NCBI GenBank assembly: GCA_002440045.1
Contig: DJRI01000076.1
Span: forward strand, 9,149-15,165
From: Ruminococcaceae bacterium UBA6364
GTDB lineage: Bacteria; Bacillota; Clostridia; Oscillospirales; Acutalibacteraceae
Length of the DNA: 6,017 bases
Direction of reading: 5' to 3'
The notes under the pieces are model-generated. The model saw only the letters and a program-made list of their open reading frames with translations. It did not search any database and was not told the origin of the DNA. Both the position numbers and the translations under genes were made by a program. Positions 1 through 5,998 of the stretch are shown here, in pieces (the first letter of the stretch is position 1; each line of letters begins with the position of its first letter).

Positions 1-38
1 GCTAAAAGCTAACAGCTAACAGCTAACAGCTAACAGCT
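1..38. repeat. Heptanucleotide tandem array (AGCTAAC type), left flank
   Basis: About five consecutive 7-bp units of the form NAGCTAA run from the window edge, so the array probably extends further left. The first 17 bases, GCTAAAAGCTAACAGCT, recur exactly at 5792-5808 in the right-hand array. Because 7 is not a multiple of 3, the TAA and TAG triplets in the unit fall in every reading frame of both strands, so the array cannot be coding. Its function is unknown. Confidence 0.9.
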
Positions 39-42
39 CGCA

Positions 43-72
43 CGGCTCCGCCGCACGTCGCGCCCGCGCGAC
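43..72. repeat. Two small GC-rich hairpins after the left array
   Basis: CGGC (43-46) and GCCG (50-53) pair around TCC. GTCGCG (57-62) and CGCGAC (67-72) pair around CCCG. They follow the heptamer array directly, as a GC-rich hairpin also does after the array at 5727-5808. No T-run follows on either strand, so they are poor intrinsic terminators. The 10-mer GCACGGCTCC at 40-49 recurs at 5946-5955, again just after heptamers, which suggests that array and hairpin form one repeated intergenic element. Confidence 0.6.
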
Positions 73-114
73 ATTATATATACAAAAAATCTCAAAATTA
101 TTTTAAAAAATCCC

Positions 115-143
115 TTGACAAGCGCGGCGATATATACTATCAT
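115..143 (+). promoter_or_regulatory. Sigma-A-type promoter
   Basis: A perfect -35 box TTGACA lies at 115-120. A -10 box TATCAT (5 of 6 consensus bases) lies at 138-143, with the optimal 17-bp spacer. The A/T-rich stretch at about 73-111, just upstream of the -35 box, could serve as an UP element. Transcription should begin near 150, reading rightward. No other good promoter is visible before the gene at 603. It therefore probably drives the large secreted protein through a leader of about 450 nt, or else a separate RNA in that interval. Confidence 0.75.
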
Positions 144-149
144 AAAATC

Positions 150-584
150 GACCATAAGGTTGGGGCAGTGGGGCAAGTGCACCCTGTTTTGGGTGCCGGT
201 CAATGCCGCCTGTCCTTCAAGATGTGTGGGCGCTTGGTGCACAAGGCGTTGCTCAAAGGCAGCGGTTGTGTCCCCGGTTTCGGGTCCGGCAAAACGGTTG
301 AGTTGTCTCCGGGTTTTGCCGAAAAAACGCTCACCGCAATGCGCTTTGAGCAATTCGGCGCTGTGCATCTTGCAAGCTTTTCCGGGTTATCCCGGGCGGC
401 TCTGCCCACGGTTACTTTAAAAACCGGGCGGCGCTTTACGCATTTTGCGTTCGGCGTCTCTTCGGAATATTCAAGAAAGGGGGAATGCGTGACGGTGATG
501 ATTTCCGCTGCGCGGCAGTGCGTACACGCGGCGGTGTTACCGGCGACGCACGAAAACATATTTTTGTATTGGCGTACTTAAAAT
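150..584 (+). other. Long GC-rich structured leader or possible non-coding RNA
   Basis: This stretch lies between the promoter and the ribosome binding site of the large gene and is richer in G+C than the A/T-rich DNA before it. It contains many short inverted repeats: GCACCC/GGGTGC (179-184/191-196), CGGCAAAAC/GTTTTGCCG (287-295/313-321), CCGGG/CCCGG around TTAT (382-395), ACGCA/TGCGT around TTT (438-450), and CGGT/ACCG around GTT (532-542). Overlapping open frames exist on both strands. None has a good ribosome binding site at a sensible distance from a long frame, a recognisable domain, or the codon bias of the large gene, whose leucines are almost all CTT or CTC. I looked for hallmark motifs of tmRNA, RNase P RNA, T-box and common riboswitches and recognised none. 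An untranslated leader or an independent RNA fits best, but a poorly conserved protein is not excluded. Confidence 0.45.
287..321 (+). other. Strongest hairpin in the leader
   Basis: CGGCAAAAC at 287-295 and GTTTTGCCG at 313-321 form a perfect 9-bp stem around a 17-nt loop that could pair further (GG with CC). It is followed by an A-run (322-327), not a T-run, so it does not look like a rightward terminator or attenuator. It is the longest perfect stem I found in the 450-nt leader and supports the idea that the region acts as RNA. Confidence 0.5.
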
Positions 585-586
585 AT

Positions 587-592
587 GGAGGT
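587..592 (+). promoter_or_regulatory. Ribosome binding site deciding the start at 603
   Basis: GGAGGT is a full Shine-Dalgarno core, ending 10 nt before ATG at 603. The earlier in-frame ATG at 585 overlaps this motif and so cannot be served by it. The protein read from 603 also begins directly with a classic lysine-rich signal-peptide N-region. Both facts favour 603 as the true start. Confidence 0.9.
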
Positions 593-602
593 AAAAACTT
601 TT

Positions 603-3600
603 ATGAAACAATCAAAAAAATTGTTAAGTCTTGTGCTTGCAGTTGTTATGATGTTTGGCGTATTTTCGGTCGGCGTAAGTGCCTTGACCCCCACAGCCGC
701 CACACAGGTTAAGTATAACAGCATCGACGAGGCGGAGCTTACCGCCGAACAGGTTGCAGGCATAATCAACGACATTCTTGATGAAGTTCTTGCAGGCGTT
801 AACCTTGACGTTTCCGCTGCAGGACTTGTAATCAAGGACGTTGACACCACACTTGAAACTCTTGAGGGCATTAAAACGCTTGCAAACCTTGCGGGCGAAG
901 ACGTTGCCAAGCTTGATGTCAGCGCTGTTAAAGGCGTCAGAAGAAGCAGCGGCGACCTTAAAGTCCTCAAAGCTTTGCTTGAGTTCCTTGCTGACAACGT
1001 TGGCGCAGGTGCGAACCTTCAGAAGGTTCTCATCGGCGGTATCGGCAAAACCAGCACAAGCTCACAGCTCGGTGTCGGCGGCATTCTTTGGGACGGTAAA
1101 GTTATCGGCATAAGCCTTGGCTTCAGCCTTAAAGAGATTGTCGAAGGCGACGAGATTATCAAGGGTTCGGGTTATACCCTTAACGGTCTTCTCAAAGACG
1201 TTCCCGGCTTCCTCAAATATGAGCTTTTCGAGATGCTCCTTAAAGGCTCCTTTGCTTATACCAAAGATAAGGTAGTTGACGGCGTTACATATCCCAACGG
1301 CGACAACAAGACCTATCAGGAATCCGGCACAAGCTCACTCAGCCTTGACGCATTTGCGAACACAGCTGTTTATAACCTTCTTACAACTCCTCAGAGCTAT
1401 AAGTATGAAGGCGAAGGCGAAGGCGCTTACAAGGTTTGGGATGCAAACTCAATCGTTTCAAAGTCTTTTGCAGCACTTGACCCCGAAACGGCAAAAGCAC
1501 TTGTTAACGTTAACACCAATTCTCTTTTGGGAATCCTTGATAACGTTATCAACCTTGCTTATGATGAGTTCGGTCCCACCGTTCTTAACAACGACGCTAA
1601 AAAGCTTCTTATGGAAGCAACCGGCGTTGACTTCATTAAGCTTGACAACGAAAAGGATGCAAGCCTTATAGCAACTATTAAAGCTGCTCCCGATTATGTT
1701 GACGTAGCAACCGCTTCTGACGTATCTTCCGTAAAGAATTATCTTTGCAACGCTCAGATGTGGAAAGTCGGCGGCGTTTGGTACTTCCGTGACAACGTTA
1801 ACGTTGTTCAGCGCGATGCCGACGGCAATGCTCTTCTTGATGCAGACGGCAACGAAATCGTTTCTAAAGAAGACCGCTTCTTCAAGGCTAACGTTTCCGG
1901 CGCAAACGAATTCTATGATATCGTAAATTGGGATTATAAATTCGTTCCCGGCGACATTGACCTTAAGGCAATGATTTCTCAGTACGGCTCTCTCTTCGGC
2001 AGCCTTAACTCGCTCCTTTACAAGATTCTTGTAAAAGCGGTTAACTCCGACGTTCTCGATGTTAACACTGTTTGGGCAGACGGCGACAACAGCCACATCA
2101 ACGCAAACCTTCTTAACACCGCAAAGTATGTTCTTAAGAACTACACCCGCCGCATCTTCGGCAAAAACAGCGAGTTTGTTGACGCAGCCAACGGCTACAA
2201 GGCAACAGCTGCATTTGCACAGAAGGTTGATTCTTCAAGCCTTATTGAGCTTGTAGAGTACATCGGCCTTCCCTTCTTCGGCGACGCTATGCCTCAGCTT
2301 ATTCTTCCCGCTGACGGTCTTGGCAGCGATAACGAAGCAAAGCTCGTTAAATTCGGCGTTTCTGTTATCCGTGAGTTCTTAACCGACATCACTCCCGATG
2401 TCAACTATGACTCATACATTTATACTGACCTCGGAACAGGCAGCAGAAAGTATGCAAACCACACCGCAGACGAGTGGATTAACGTTCTTCTCAATATGGG
2501 TATGGATGTTGCTTTCGAAGAGCTCAGAAACATCACAAACTTCACAGCAGAGACTCCTGCTCAGGGCATCACTCTTGAACGTTGGCAGGGAATGCTCGAT
2601 ACTATCATCCTTTGGGCTGTAGAATATGTCGGCACAGGTTCTTCAAGTGTCCTCAACGGCTTCGACCCGAACAAGATAGCTTCTATCGAAGGTCCCTTCA
2701 ACAAGCTTTCATACATTCTTAATACCCTTCTTCCTCTCGGATTTATTTCGGGTTGCGAGACTGAAAGCTATGCATTCGACGTTCAGGCGTTCTATGACCG
2801 TGTTCTTATGCCTCTTGTAAAAGAATTTGATATTGAAGCGGTTCTTTCACTCTTCGGCAGAAGCAACACACACTACAATTTCCTTAAAGATAAAAATGTT
2901 GTAACAGCAGTTCTCGACCTTCTTAACAGCGTTCTTTCTCTTGTAACGGGCAACAAACTTCTTGCAAATACAAGCAGCCTTAACGCAGCTATTACAGGTC
3001 CCAACCTTGCAACACTTCTTACAAACCTCTTAAAGGGAATTAACAACAGAAGAGACGGTCTTCTTGACAACGCTCTTCCCGTTGTTGCAATCTTCATTTC
3101 CGATTGGGGCGGCGAGCAGGCTATTTCTACTCCCAAGGCTTCTGTTTCGGATACTTACGTTGGTTCCAATAACGGTTCCGTAAGCGGCAAATTCAAAATC
3201 TCCGGCAGCACAAAGGGTATGTGGAGAAGCTATGTTGACGCTTCGGGCACACGTCAGTATGATAAACAGTATTCATACGAAATCACCCGTGCAACATTTG
3301 CAGACCTTGAGGGCAACGCTCTTTCCAACTGGTCCGTTTCTAACCTTGCCTGCAAGCTCGGCGAAACAAGCGGAGCTGTTAAAGAGCAGGAAGTTACTCT
3401 TAACGGTACGGGTATCCCGGTCGGCGGTCAGATAGTTACCATGAAAATCTTCTACAAGGTTCTTGATGAAGACGGTAACCAGCTCGGCGGTCAGGAATTC
3501 TCAATCGATAAGACTTTCTTTGCAGCTTACGGCGCAGAAAGCACGAATGAGTCCACGGTATTCCGTTCAGAGCGTAAGAAATATGCAAGCACCAGCTGGG

Positions 3601-5582
3601 AGGAAATCCACGCTTTCTCACCCTACTTTGTAAACATCAGCGGCGATGTTGCCGGCACACTCGGCTCACTTACCGCTTACTATGCAAAGGGCGAAAAGAA
3701 ACTCAGCACACCTGCAAGACTTCAGGTTGTTATTAAAGCAGGCGAAACCCACGGCATCTCGATTCCGGTAACCGACTTGCAAAACAGTGAGCAGACTGTC
3801 GAAAATGATGATTCGTACAGAACTTATTATTCGGTTTCAGATGCAACTGCACTTTCAAACACTGCTTCCGGCAGCGTTGCTACATGGACTATTTCCGGTA
3901 AGACATCTTACACAACGAAGACCAACTCTCCTCTTAATGTAAAGATGTATCTCTATAACGGCGCAGAGCGTGACGCTCTCAAGAGAGATGTTCAGGACGA
4001 ACTCAAGATGGCTCGTAAGGCATATGAGTATGACTCAGCTGCTTGGGAAGCATACATGGGCGCTCTTAAGGCTGCGTTTGCTTCTGCTTACACATCCGAC
4101 AACGCTATGAGATCAACCGTAAATATGGACTATAACGGTCTTAAGGCTGCTCTTGCTGACGCTGTTACCGCTCTTGAAGCTGCAAAGCTTGAGAATCCCA
4201 CAGTTCCCGAGGACGGCGCAGTTGATAACACAGCTGCTATCGCAGACCTCAAAGCAACCGTAAAAGCATATGAGGACGCTCGCACAAAGGGCTATACCGA
4301 TTATTTGCTTTACCGTTGGGACAGATATGTAAACTGGAGAAACAAAGCTAACGATTACATCAACCGTGCTGCTGCCGTTTCTGCAGGCTCTGCCGAAACG
4401 CAGAAATTCCCCTATGCAAATCTTAAAGCTTCCGAGGTTAAAAAGCTTGCCGCTTTGACTTCTTATGAAGCTTACATCAACGCTCTTCTTGTCAATATGA
4501 CAGAGGAAGAAGCAGCTGCTGCTCTTGCCGAGTACAACAACGGCATTAAGAGTCTCAACAGCGTTTCGGGTCTTGACATAGCTCAGGCTAAGAACATGTA
4601 CAACCGTTCAACCGCAAGACTTATCGAGCGTTACAACGGCACCAAGCAGACATATTACCTCCAGATGGAAATTGCTGACGCTACTGCCGCAATCACATCA
4701 AAGGGTAACTACACCGACAAGAGCTGGGCAAGATATACTGCCGCTCTTCAGGCTGCACAGGCTGCTCTTAATGCAAACGAGTCTCAGGTTCAGATGTTCG
4801 ACGCTAAGTATGAACTTCAGGTTGCACGCAACGAACTCAGAACAGAAGAAGCCGACGATACCGAGCTTAAGGCTCTTATCGCTCAGGCACAGGCTGCTCT
4901 TGCAGGCGCTGCTGCTTATGACAACACCAATGCCGAATTCGGTGCAGTTCTTGCTGCTCTCGGCATGGCAAACGTAACAGACGCTGACGGCAACTCTGTT
5001 GACCTCTTCCCGAACGGCGCTCTCAATATCGTAGACAAATCTTATGATGTTGACGACCAGCGCAAGTATGACCGCGCTGCCGATGCTCTTCGTGCTGCTC
5101 TTGCAAAACTCACCTTCAAGGGTGCAACTGTTGCAGGCGCTGCCGAAACAGAGGTTGGTACGGACGAAGACGGCAATGCAGTAACCGTTAAGGCTGCTGT
5201 TATCGACCAGAAACTTGCAGCTGATGCTGTTAAGGGTCTCTTCACACTCGCTGCTGCAGATGACAAGGTTGTTTCCTTGAACGGCACTTATGCTCTTTCG
5301 GGCGACGACACTGCTATCTACACCGGCACAGGCTCAACTCTCACATTCGTTAAGACAGTTAACGGCGTAGCCCTTCCTGTTTACACCCTCAGCCTTGTTG
5401 TTAAGGGCGACGTAAACGGCGACGGCGTTGTTGACGCTCTCGACGCTATGGCAGTTGAACTTGCAGCTAATAACAACGCTTCTCTCAACGGTCTCTTCTT
5501 CGCGGCAGGCGACGTTACTAACGACGGCGCTATCGCAGTTGCTGACTATGCAGCGGTTGTTAACACAGCTGTAAGAGGTTAA
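603..5582 (+). CDS. Large secreted dockerin-bearing protein with FIVAR-like helical repeats
   Basis: The product is 1659 aa. Residues 1-27 are a signal peptide: MKQSKK, a hydrophobic core, then VSA with cleavage expected before LTPTA. Residues 28-833 are mainly leucine-rich, apparently helical sequence with motifs such as LLNSVLSLVTG and match no family I recognise. A doubled DADGN motif sits at 405-417. Residues about 834-1123 look beta-rich (alternating polar and hydrophobic strands, many G/S/T), perhaps one or two Ig-like domains. Residues 1124-1505 are alanine-rich helices with FIVAR-like spacing around W1148, W1239 and W1375. Residues 1507-1600 form a small beta module of the kind often found just before dockerins in Ruminococcaceae. 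Residues 1601-1659 are a type I dockerin with calcium loops at 1603-1614 and 1637-1648. Dockerins bind cohesins on scaffoldins, so the protein is probably exported and docked into a surface complex. I see no glycosidase, esterase, lyase or protease signature, no LPXTG anchor and no S-layer homology domain. It stands alone, with no neighbouring gene in the window. The reading frame is intact and codon use is uniform. The export and dockerin calls are firm; the biochemical function is unknown. Confidence 0.96.
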   Translation: MKQSKKLLSLVLAVVMMFGVFSVGVSALTPTAATQVKYNSIDEAELTAEQVAGIINDILDEVLAGVNLDVSAAGLVIKDVDTTLETLEGIKTLANLAGEDVAKLDVSAVKGVRRSSGDLKVLKALLEFLADNVGAGANLQKVLIGGIGKTSTSSQLGVGGILWDGKVIGISLGFSLKEIVEGDEIIKGSGYTLNGLLKDVPGFLKYELFEMLLKGSFAYTKDKVVDGVTYPNGDNKTYQESGTSSLSLDAFANTAVYNLLTTPQSYKYEGEGEGAYKVWDANSIVSKSFAALDPETAKALVNVNTNSLLGILDNVINLAYDEFGPTVLNNDAKKLLMEATGVDFIKLDNEKDASLIATIKAAPDYVDVATASDVSSVKNYLCNAQMWKVGGVWYFRDNVNVVQRDADGNALLDADGNEIVSKEDRFFKANVSGANEFYDIVNWDYKFVPGDIDLKAMISQYGSLFGSLNSLLYKILVKAVNSDVLDVNTVWADGDNSHINANLLNTAKYVLKNYTRRIFGKNSEFVDAANGYKATAAFAQKVDSSSLIELVEYIGLPFFGDAMPQLILPADGLGSDNEAKLVKFGVSVIREFLTDITPDVNYDSYIYTDLGTGSRKYANHTADEWINVLLNMGMDVAFEELRNITNFTAETPAQGITLERWQGMLDTIILWAVEYVGTGSSSVLNGFDPNKIASIEGPFNKLSYILNTLLPLGFISGCETESYAFDVQAFYDRVLMPLVKEFDIEAVLSLFGRSNTHYNFLKDKNVVTAVLDLLNSVLSLVTGNKLLANTSSLNAAITGPNLATLLTNLLKGINNRRDGLLDNALPVVAIFISDWGGEQAISTPKASVSDTYVGSNNGSVSGKFKISGSTKGMWRSYVDASGTRQYDKQYSYEITRATFADLEGNALSNWSVSNLACKLGETSGAVKEQEVTLNGTGIPVGGQIVTMKIFYKVLDEDGNQLGGQEFSIDKTFFAAYGAESTNESTVFRSERKKYASTSWEEIHAFSPYFVNISGDVAGTLGSLTAYYAKGEKKLSTPARLQVVIKAGETHGISIPVTDLQNSEQTVENDDSYRTYYSVSDATALSNTASGSVATWTISGKTSYTTKTNSPLNVKMYLYNGAERDALKRDVQDELKMARKAYEYDSAAWEAYMGALKAAFASAYTSDNAMRSTVNMDYNGLKAALADAVTALEAAKLENPTVPEDGAVDNTAAIADLKATVKAYEDARTKGYTDYLLYRWDRYVNWRNKANDYINRAAAVSAGSAETQKFPYANLKASEVKKLAALTSYEAYINALLVNMTEEEAAAALAEYNNGIKSLNSVSGLDIAQAKNMYNRSTARLIERYNGTKQTYYLQMEIADATAAITSKGNYTDKSWARYTAALQAAQAALNANESQVQMFDAKYELQVARNELRTEEADDTELKALIAQAQAALAGAAAYDNTNAEFGAVLAALGMANVTDADGNSVDLFPNGALNIVDKSYDVDDQRKYDRAADALRAALAKLTFKGATVAGAAETEVGTDEDGNAVTVKAAVIDQKLAADAVKGLFTLAAADDKVVSLNGTYALSGDDTAIYTGTGSTLTFVKTVNGVALPVYTLSLVVKGDVNGDGVVDALDAMAVELAANNNASLNGLFFAAGDVTNDGAIAVADYAAVVNTAVRG
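3972..5117 (+). other. FIVAR-like alanine-rich helical repeat region (protein residues about 1124-1505)
   Basis: At least three related segments are built on an aromatic-W-x-x-Y core followed by alanine-rich helices. They are SAAWEAYMGALKAA (W1148), YRWDRYVNW (W1239) and KSWARYTAALQAAQAAL (W1375). Each is followed some 25-45 residues later by a second amphipathic helix such as LKAALADAVTALEAAK. A fourth partial copy may end at RAADALRAALAKL, near 1492-1504. FIVAR domains are found in many large Gram-positive surface proteins, and some are proposed to bind carbohydrate or act as spacers. A short proline-containing linker (NPTVPEDG, residues 1198-1205) separates the first copy from the rest. 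Confidence 0.6.
5403..5579 (+). other. Type I dockerin domain (protein residues 1601-1659)
   Basis: The first EF-hand-like loop, DVNGDGVVDALD (1603-1614), has acidic or amide ligands at positions 1, 3, 5, 9 and 12. The second, DVTNDGAIAVAD (1637-1648), keeps D at 1, 5 and 12 but has T at 3 and A at 9. Each loop is followed by a short helix, and the protein ends 11 residues after the second loop, as is typical for a C-terminal dockerin. The preceding motif, GTGSTLTF...YTLSLVVKGD, resembles the small beta module commonly joined to dockerins in Ruminococcaceae secreted proteins. Confidence 0.9.
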
Positions 5583-5607
5583 GTTAAGCAATTTATTCCT
5601 TCTTTTA

Positions 5608-5642
5608 AAGCACGGCGTGCTTCGGGGGGCGCCCCAAAGCAC
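5608..5642 (+). terminator. Overlapping hairpins after the gene; possible but atypical terminator
   Basis: AAGCAC (5608-5613) pairs with GTGCTT (5617-5622) around GGC. The same GTGCTT can instead pair with AAGCAC at 5637-5642, enclosing GGGG (5624-5627) paired with CCCC (5632-5635) around GGCG. The two folds exclude each other. They start 26 nt after the stop codon, where transcription would be expected to end. No T-run follows, so intrinsic termination is doubtful. The 10-mer AAAGCACGGC at 5607-5616 recurs at 5943-5952, so this may be a dispersed repeat rather than a dedicated terminator. Confidence 0.35.
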
Positions 5643-5670
5643 AAACCGACTTTGAATTGAAAAGCTCCGC

Positions 5671-5689
5671 CCCCTCCTTTTCGGAGGGG
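5671..5689. repeat. CCCCTCC/GGAGGGG inverted repeat
   Basis: A perfect 7-bp stem (5671-5677 with 5683-5689) encloses the loop TTTTC. It closely resembles the perfect palindrome at 5829-5846 (CCTCCTTT...AAAGGAGG), so the two look like variants of one element. On the minus strand it is followed by only four T's (after GCGGAGC), giving weak support at best as a leftward terminator. Confidence 0.55.
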
Positions 5690-5726
5690 ACGGGGAACGA
5701 ATAAAACCGTATATATATAAATAGTA

Positions 5727-5808
5727 TAGCCATTAGCTACTAGCCACTAGCCACTAGCCACTAGCCATTAGCCATTAGCCATTAGTTACTAGCTAAAAGC
5801 TAACAGCT
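5727..5808. repeat. Heptanucleotide tandem array (TAGCCAC/T drifting to AGCTAAC)
   Basis: Eleven full 7-bp units plus a partial one run without a break in register. In order they are TAGCCAT, TAGCTAC, three TAGCCAC, three TAGCCAT, TAGTTAC, TAGCTAA, AAGCTAA, then CAGCT. Units of the same type sit next to each other, as expected from slippage or unequal exchange. The right-hand end is identical over 17 bp to the start of the window. TTAGCTA at 5733-5739 and TAGCTAA at 5790-5796 form an inverted pair near the two ends. Stops fall in all frames, so it is non-coding. Confidence 0.95.
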
Positions 5809-5809
5809 T

Positions 5810-5824
5810 CGCGGCGCAGCCGCG
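5810..5824. repeat. CGCGGC/GCCGCG hairpin after the right array
   Basis: A perfect 6-bp GC stem (5810-5815 with 5819-5824) encloses GCA. It occupies the same place after the heptamers as the hairpins at 43-72 do after the left array. Confidence 0.6.
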
Positions 5825-5828
5825 CCTA

Positions 5829-5846
5829 CCTCCTTTCGAAAGGAGG
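5829..5846. repeat. Perfect 18-bp palindrome CCTCCTTTCGAAAGGAGG
   Basis: The two 9-base halves are exact reverse complements centred on TTCGAA. The right half carries a Shine-Dalgarno-like AAAGGAGG and the left half its complement. Being symmetric, this is equally true on both strands. No start codon follows at a useful distance, so it is not a working ribosome binding site here. A variant lies at 5671-5689. Confidence 0.75.
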
Positions 5847-5849
5847 GGG

Positions 5850-5869
5850 ACCGTTCGCTTGCGAACGGT
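5850..5869. repeat. ACCGTTCG/CGAACGGT hairpin
   Basis: Two perfect 9-base arms (5850-5858 and 5861-5869) flank TT. In RNA this would fold as an 8-bp stem with a CUUG tetraloop. It begins 4 nt after the preceding palindrome. Confidence 0.75.
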
Positions 5870-5872
5870 GGA

Positions 5873-5904
5873 GGATTCTTTACCGCGTAAGCGGTTTACA
5901 ATCC
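5873..5904 (+). repeat. Two-tier hairpin with GTAA loop
   Basis: The inner stem ACCGC/GCGGT (5882-5886 with 5891-5895) closes a GTAA loop, a GNRA tetraloop if transcribed rightward. The outer stem GGATT/AATCC (5873-5877 with 5900-5904) is separated from it by a CTTT/TTAC internal loop. The GNRA loop exists only in plus-strand RNA, which hints at orientation. Confidence 0.65.
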
Positions 5905-5917
5905 GTGCCGAAGGCAC
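5905..5917. repeat. GTGCC/GGCAC hairpin
   Basis: A perfect 5-bp stem encloses GAA and abuts the outer stem of the previous hairpin with no gap. It continues the run of short stems between two heptamer arrays. Confidence 0.55.
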
Positions 5918-5921
5918 CCGA

Positions 5922-5940
5922 CAGCTAACAGCTAACAGCT
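5922..5940. repeat. Short heptamer array (CAGCTAA type)
   Basis: Two full CAGCTAA units and a partial one are the same type as at 1-38. AAAGCACGGCTCC follows within 2 nt, sharing GCACGGCTCC with 40-49 after the left array. This supports a common array-plus-GC-element unit. Confidence 0.8.
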
Positions 5941-5976
5941 GAAAAGCACGGCTCCCGCGACGGAATAAGCCCGTAG

Positions 5977-5995
5977 GGGCGGCAACCTGCCGCCC
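5977..5995. repeat. GGGCGGCA/TGCCGCCC inverted repeat with CCCGTAGGG-type lead-in
   Basis: A perfect 8-bp stem encloses ACC. The lead-in CCCGTAGGGGCGG is, from general knowledge, a form often seen in dispersed intergenic inverted repeats of gut Clostridia. That family membership is recalled, not verified. Confidence 0.65.
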
Positions 5996-5998
5996 GCC

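Noticed and set aside
1..38. CRISPR array
   Set aside because: The repeats are 7 bp, directly adjacent and without spacers, which is a simple tandem array.
133..138. TATACT as the -10 box
   Set aside because: It lies only 12 bp after the -35 box. TATCAT at 138-143 gives the normal 17-bp spacer.
168..581. Open frame of 137 codons from GTG 168, in the same frame as the large gene
   Set aside because: It has only a weak AAGG ahead of it, no recognisable domain, and leucine codons (TTG, CTG, TTA) unlike the large gene. Long open frames on the opposite strand of the same stretch show that openness here is not informative. Kept as an alternative in the leader entry.
489..581. Possible 30-aa leader peptide from GTG 489 after AAAGGGGG
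   Set aside because: The spacing to the G-rich motif is plausible and it ends 21 nt before the main start. However, GTG start use, the absence of regulatory codon runs and no visible attenuator make it too speculative to list.
585..602. Start of the large gene at the upstream in-frame ATG (585)
   Set aside because: It overlaps the GGAGGT ribosome binding site at 587-592 and adds residues ahead of a typical signal-peptide N-terminus. ATG 603 has correct spacing.
485..712. Open frame of 75 codons from ATG 485, running into the large gene
   Set aside because: The G-rich motif ends one base before the ATG, too close to act as a ribosome binding site. The second half overlaps the signal-peptide coding region in another frame, so it is a shadow.
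1407..1424. GAAGGC triplicate (EGEGEG) as a phase-variable repeat
   Set aside because: Three hexamer copies keep the frame whatever the copy number, so it cannot switch expression; it is a minor low-complexity spot.
1815..1856. Doubled DADGN motif (residues 405-418) as an extra calcium-binding dockerin-like or EF-hand loop
   Set aside because: The two motifs are only 8 residues apart, too close for 12-residue loops, and no flanking helix pattern fits. A beta-turn hairpin is more likely.
1458..2096. Minus-strand open frame of 212 codons inside the large gene
   Set aside because: It is antisense to a frame with strong codon bias and an intact domain architecture. The biased codons of the real gene deplete stops on the other strand.
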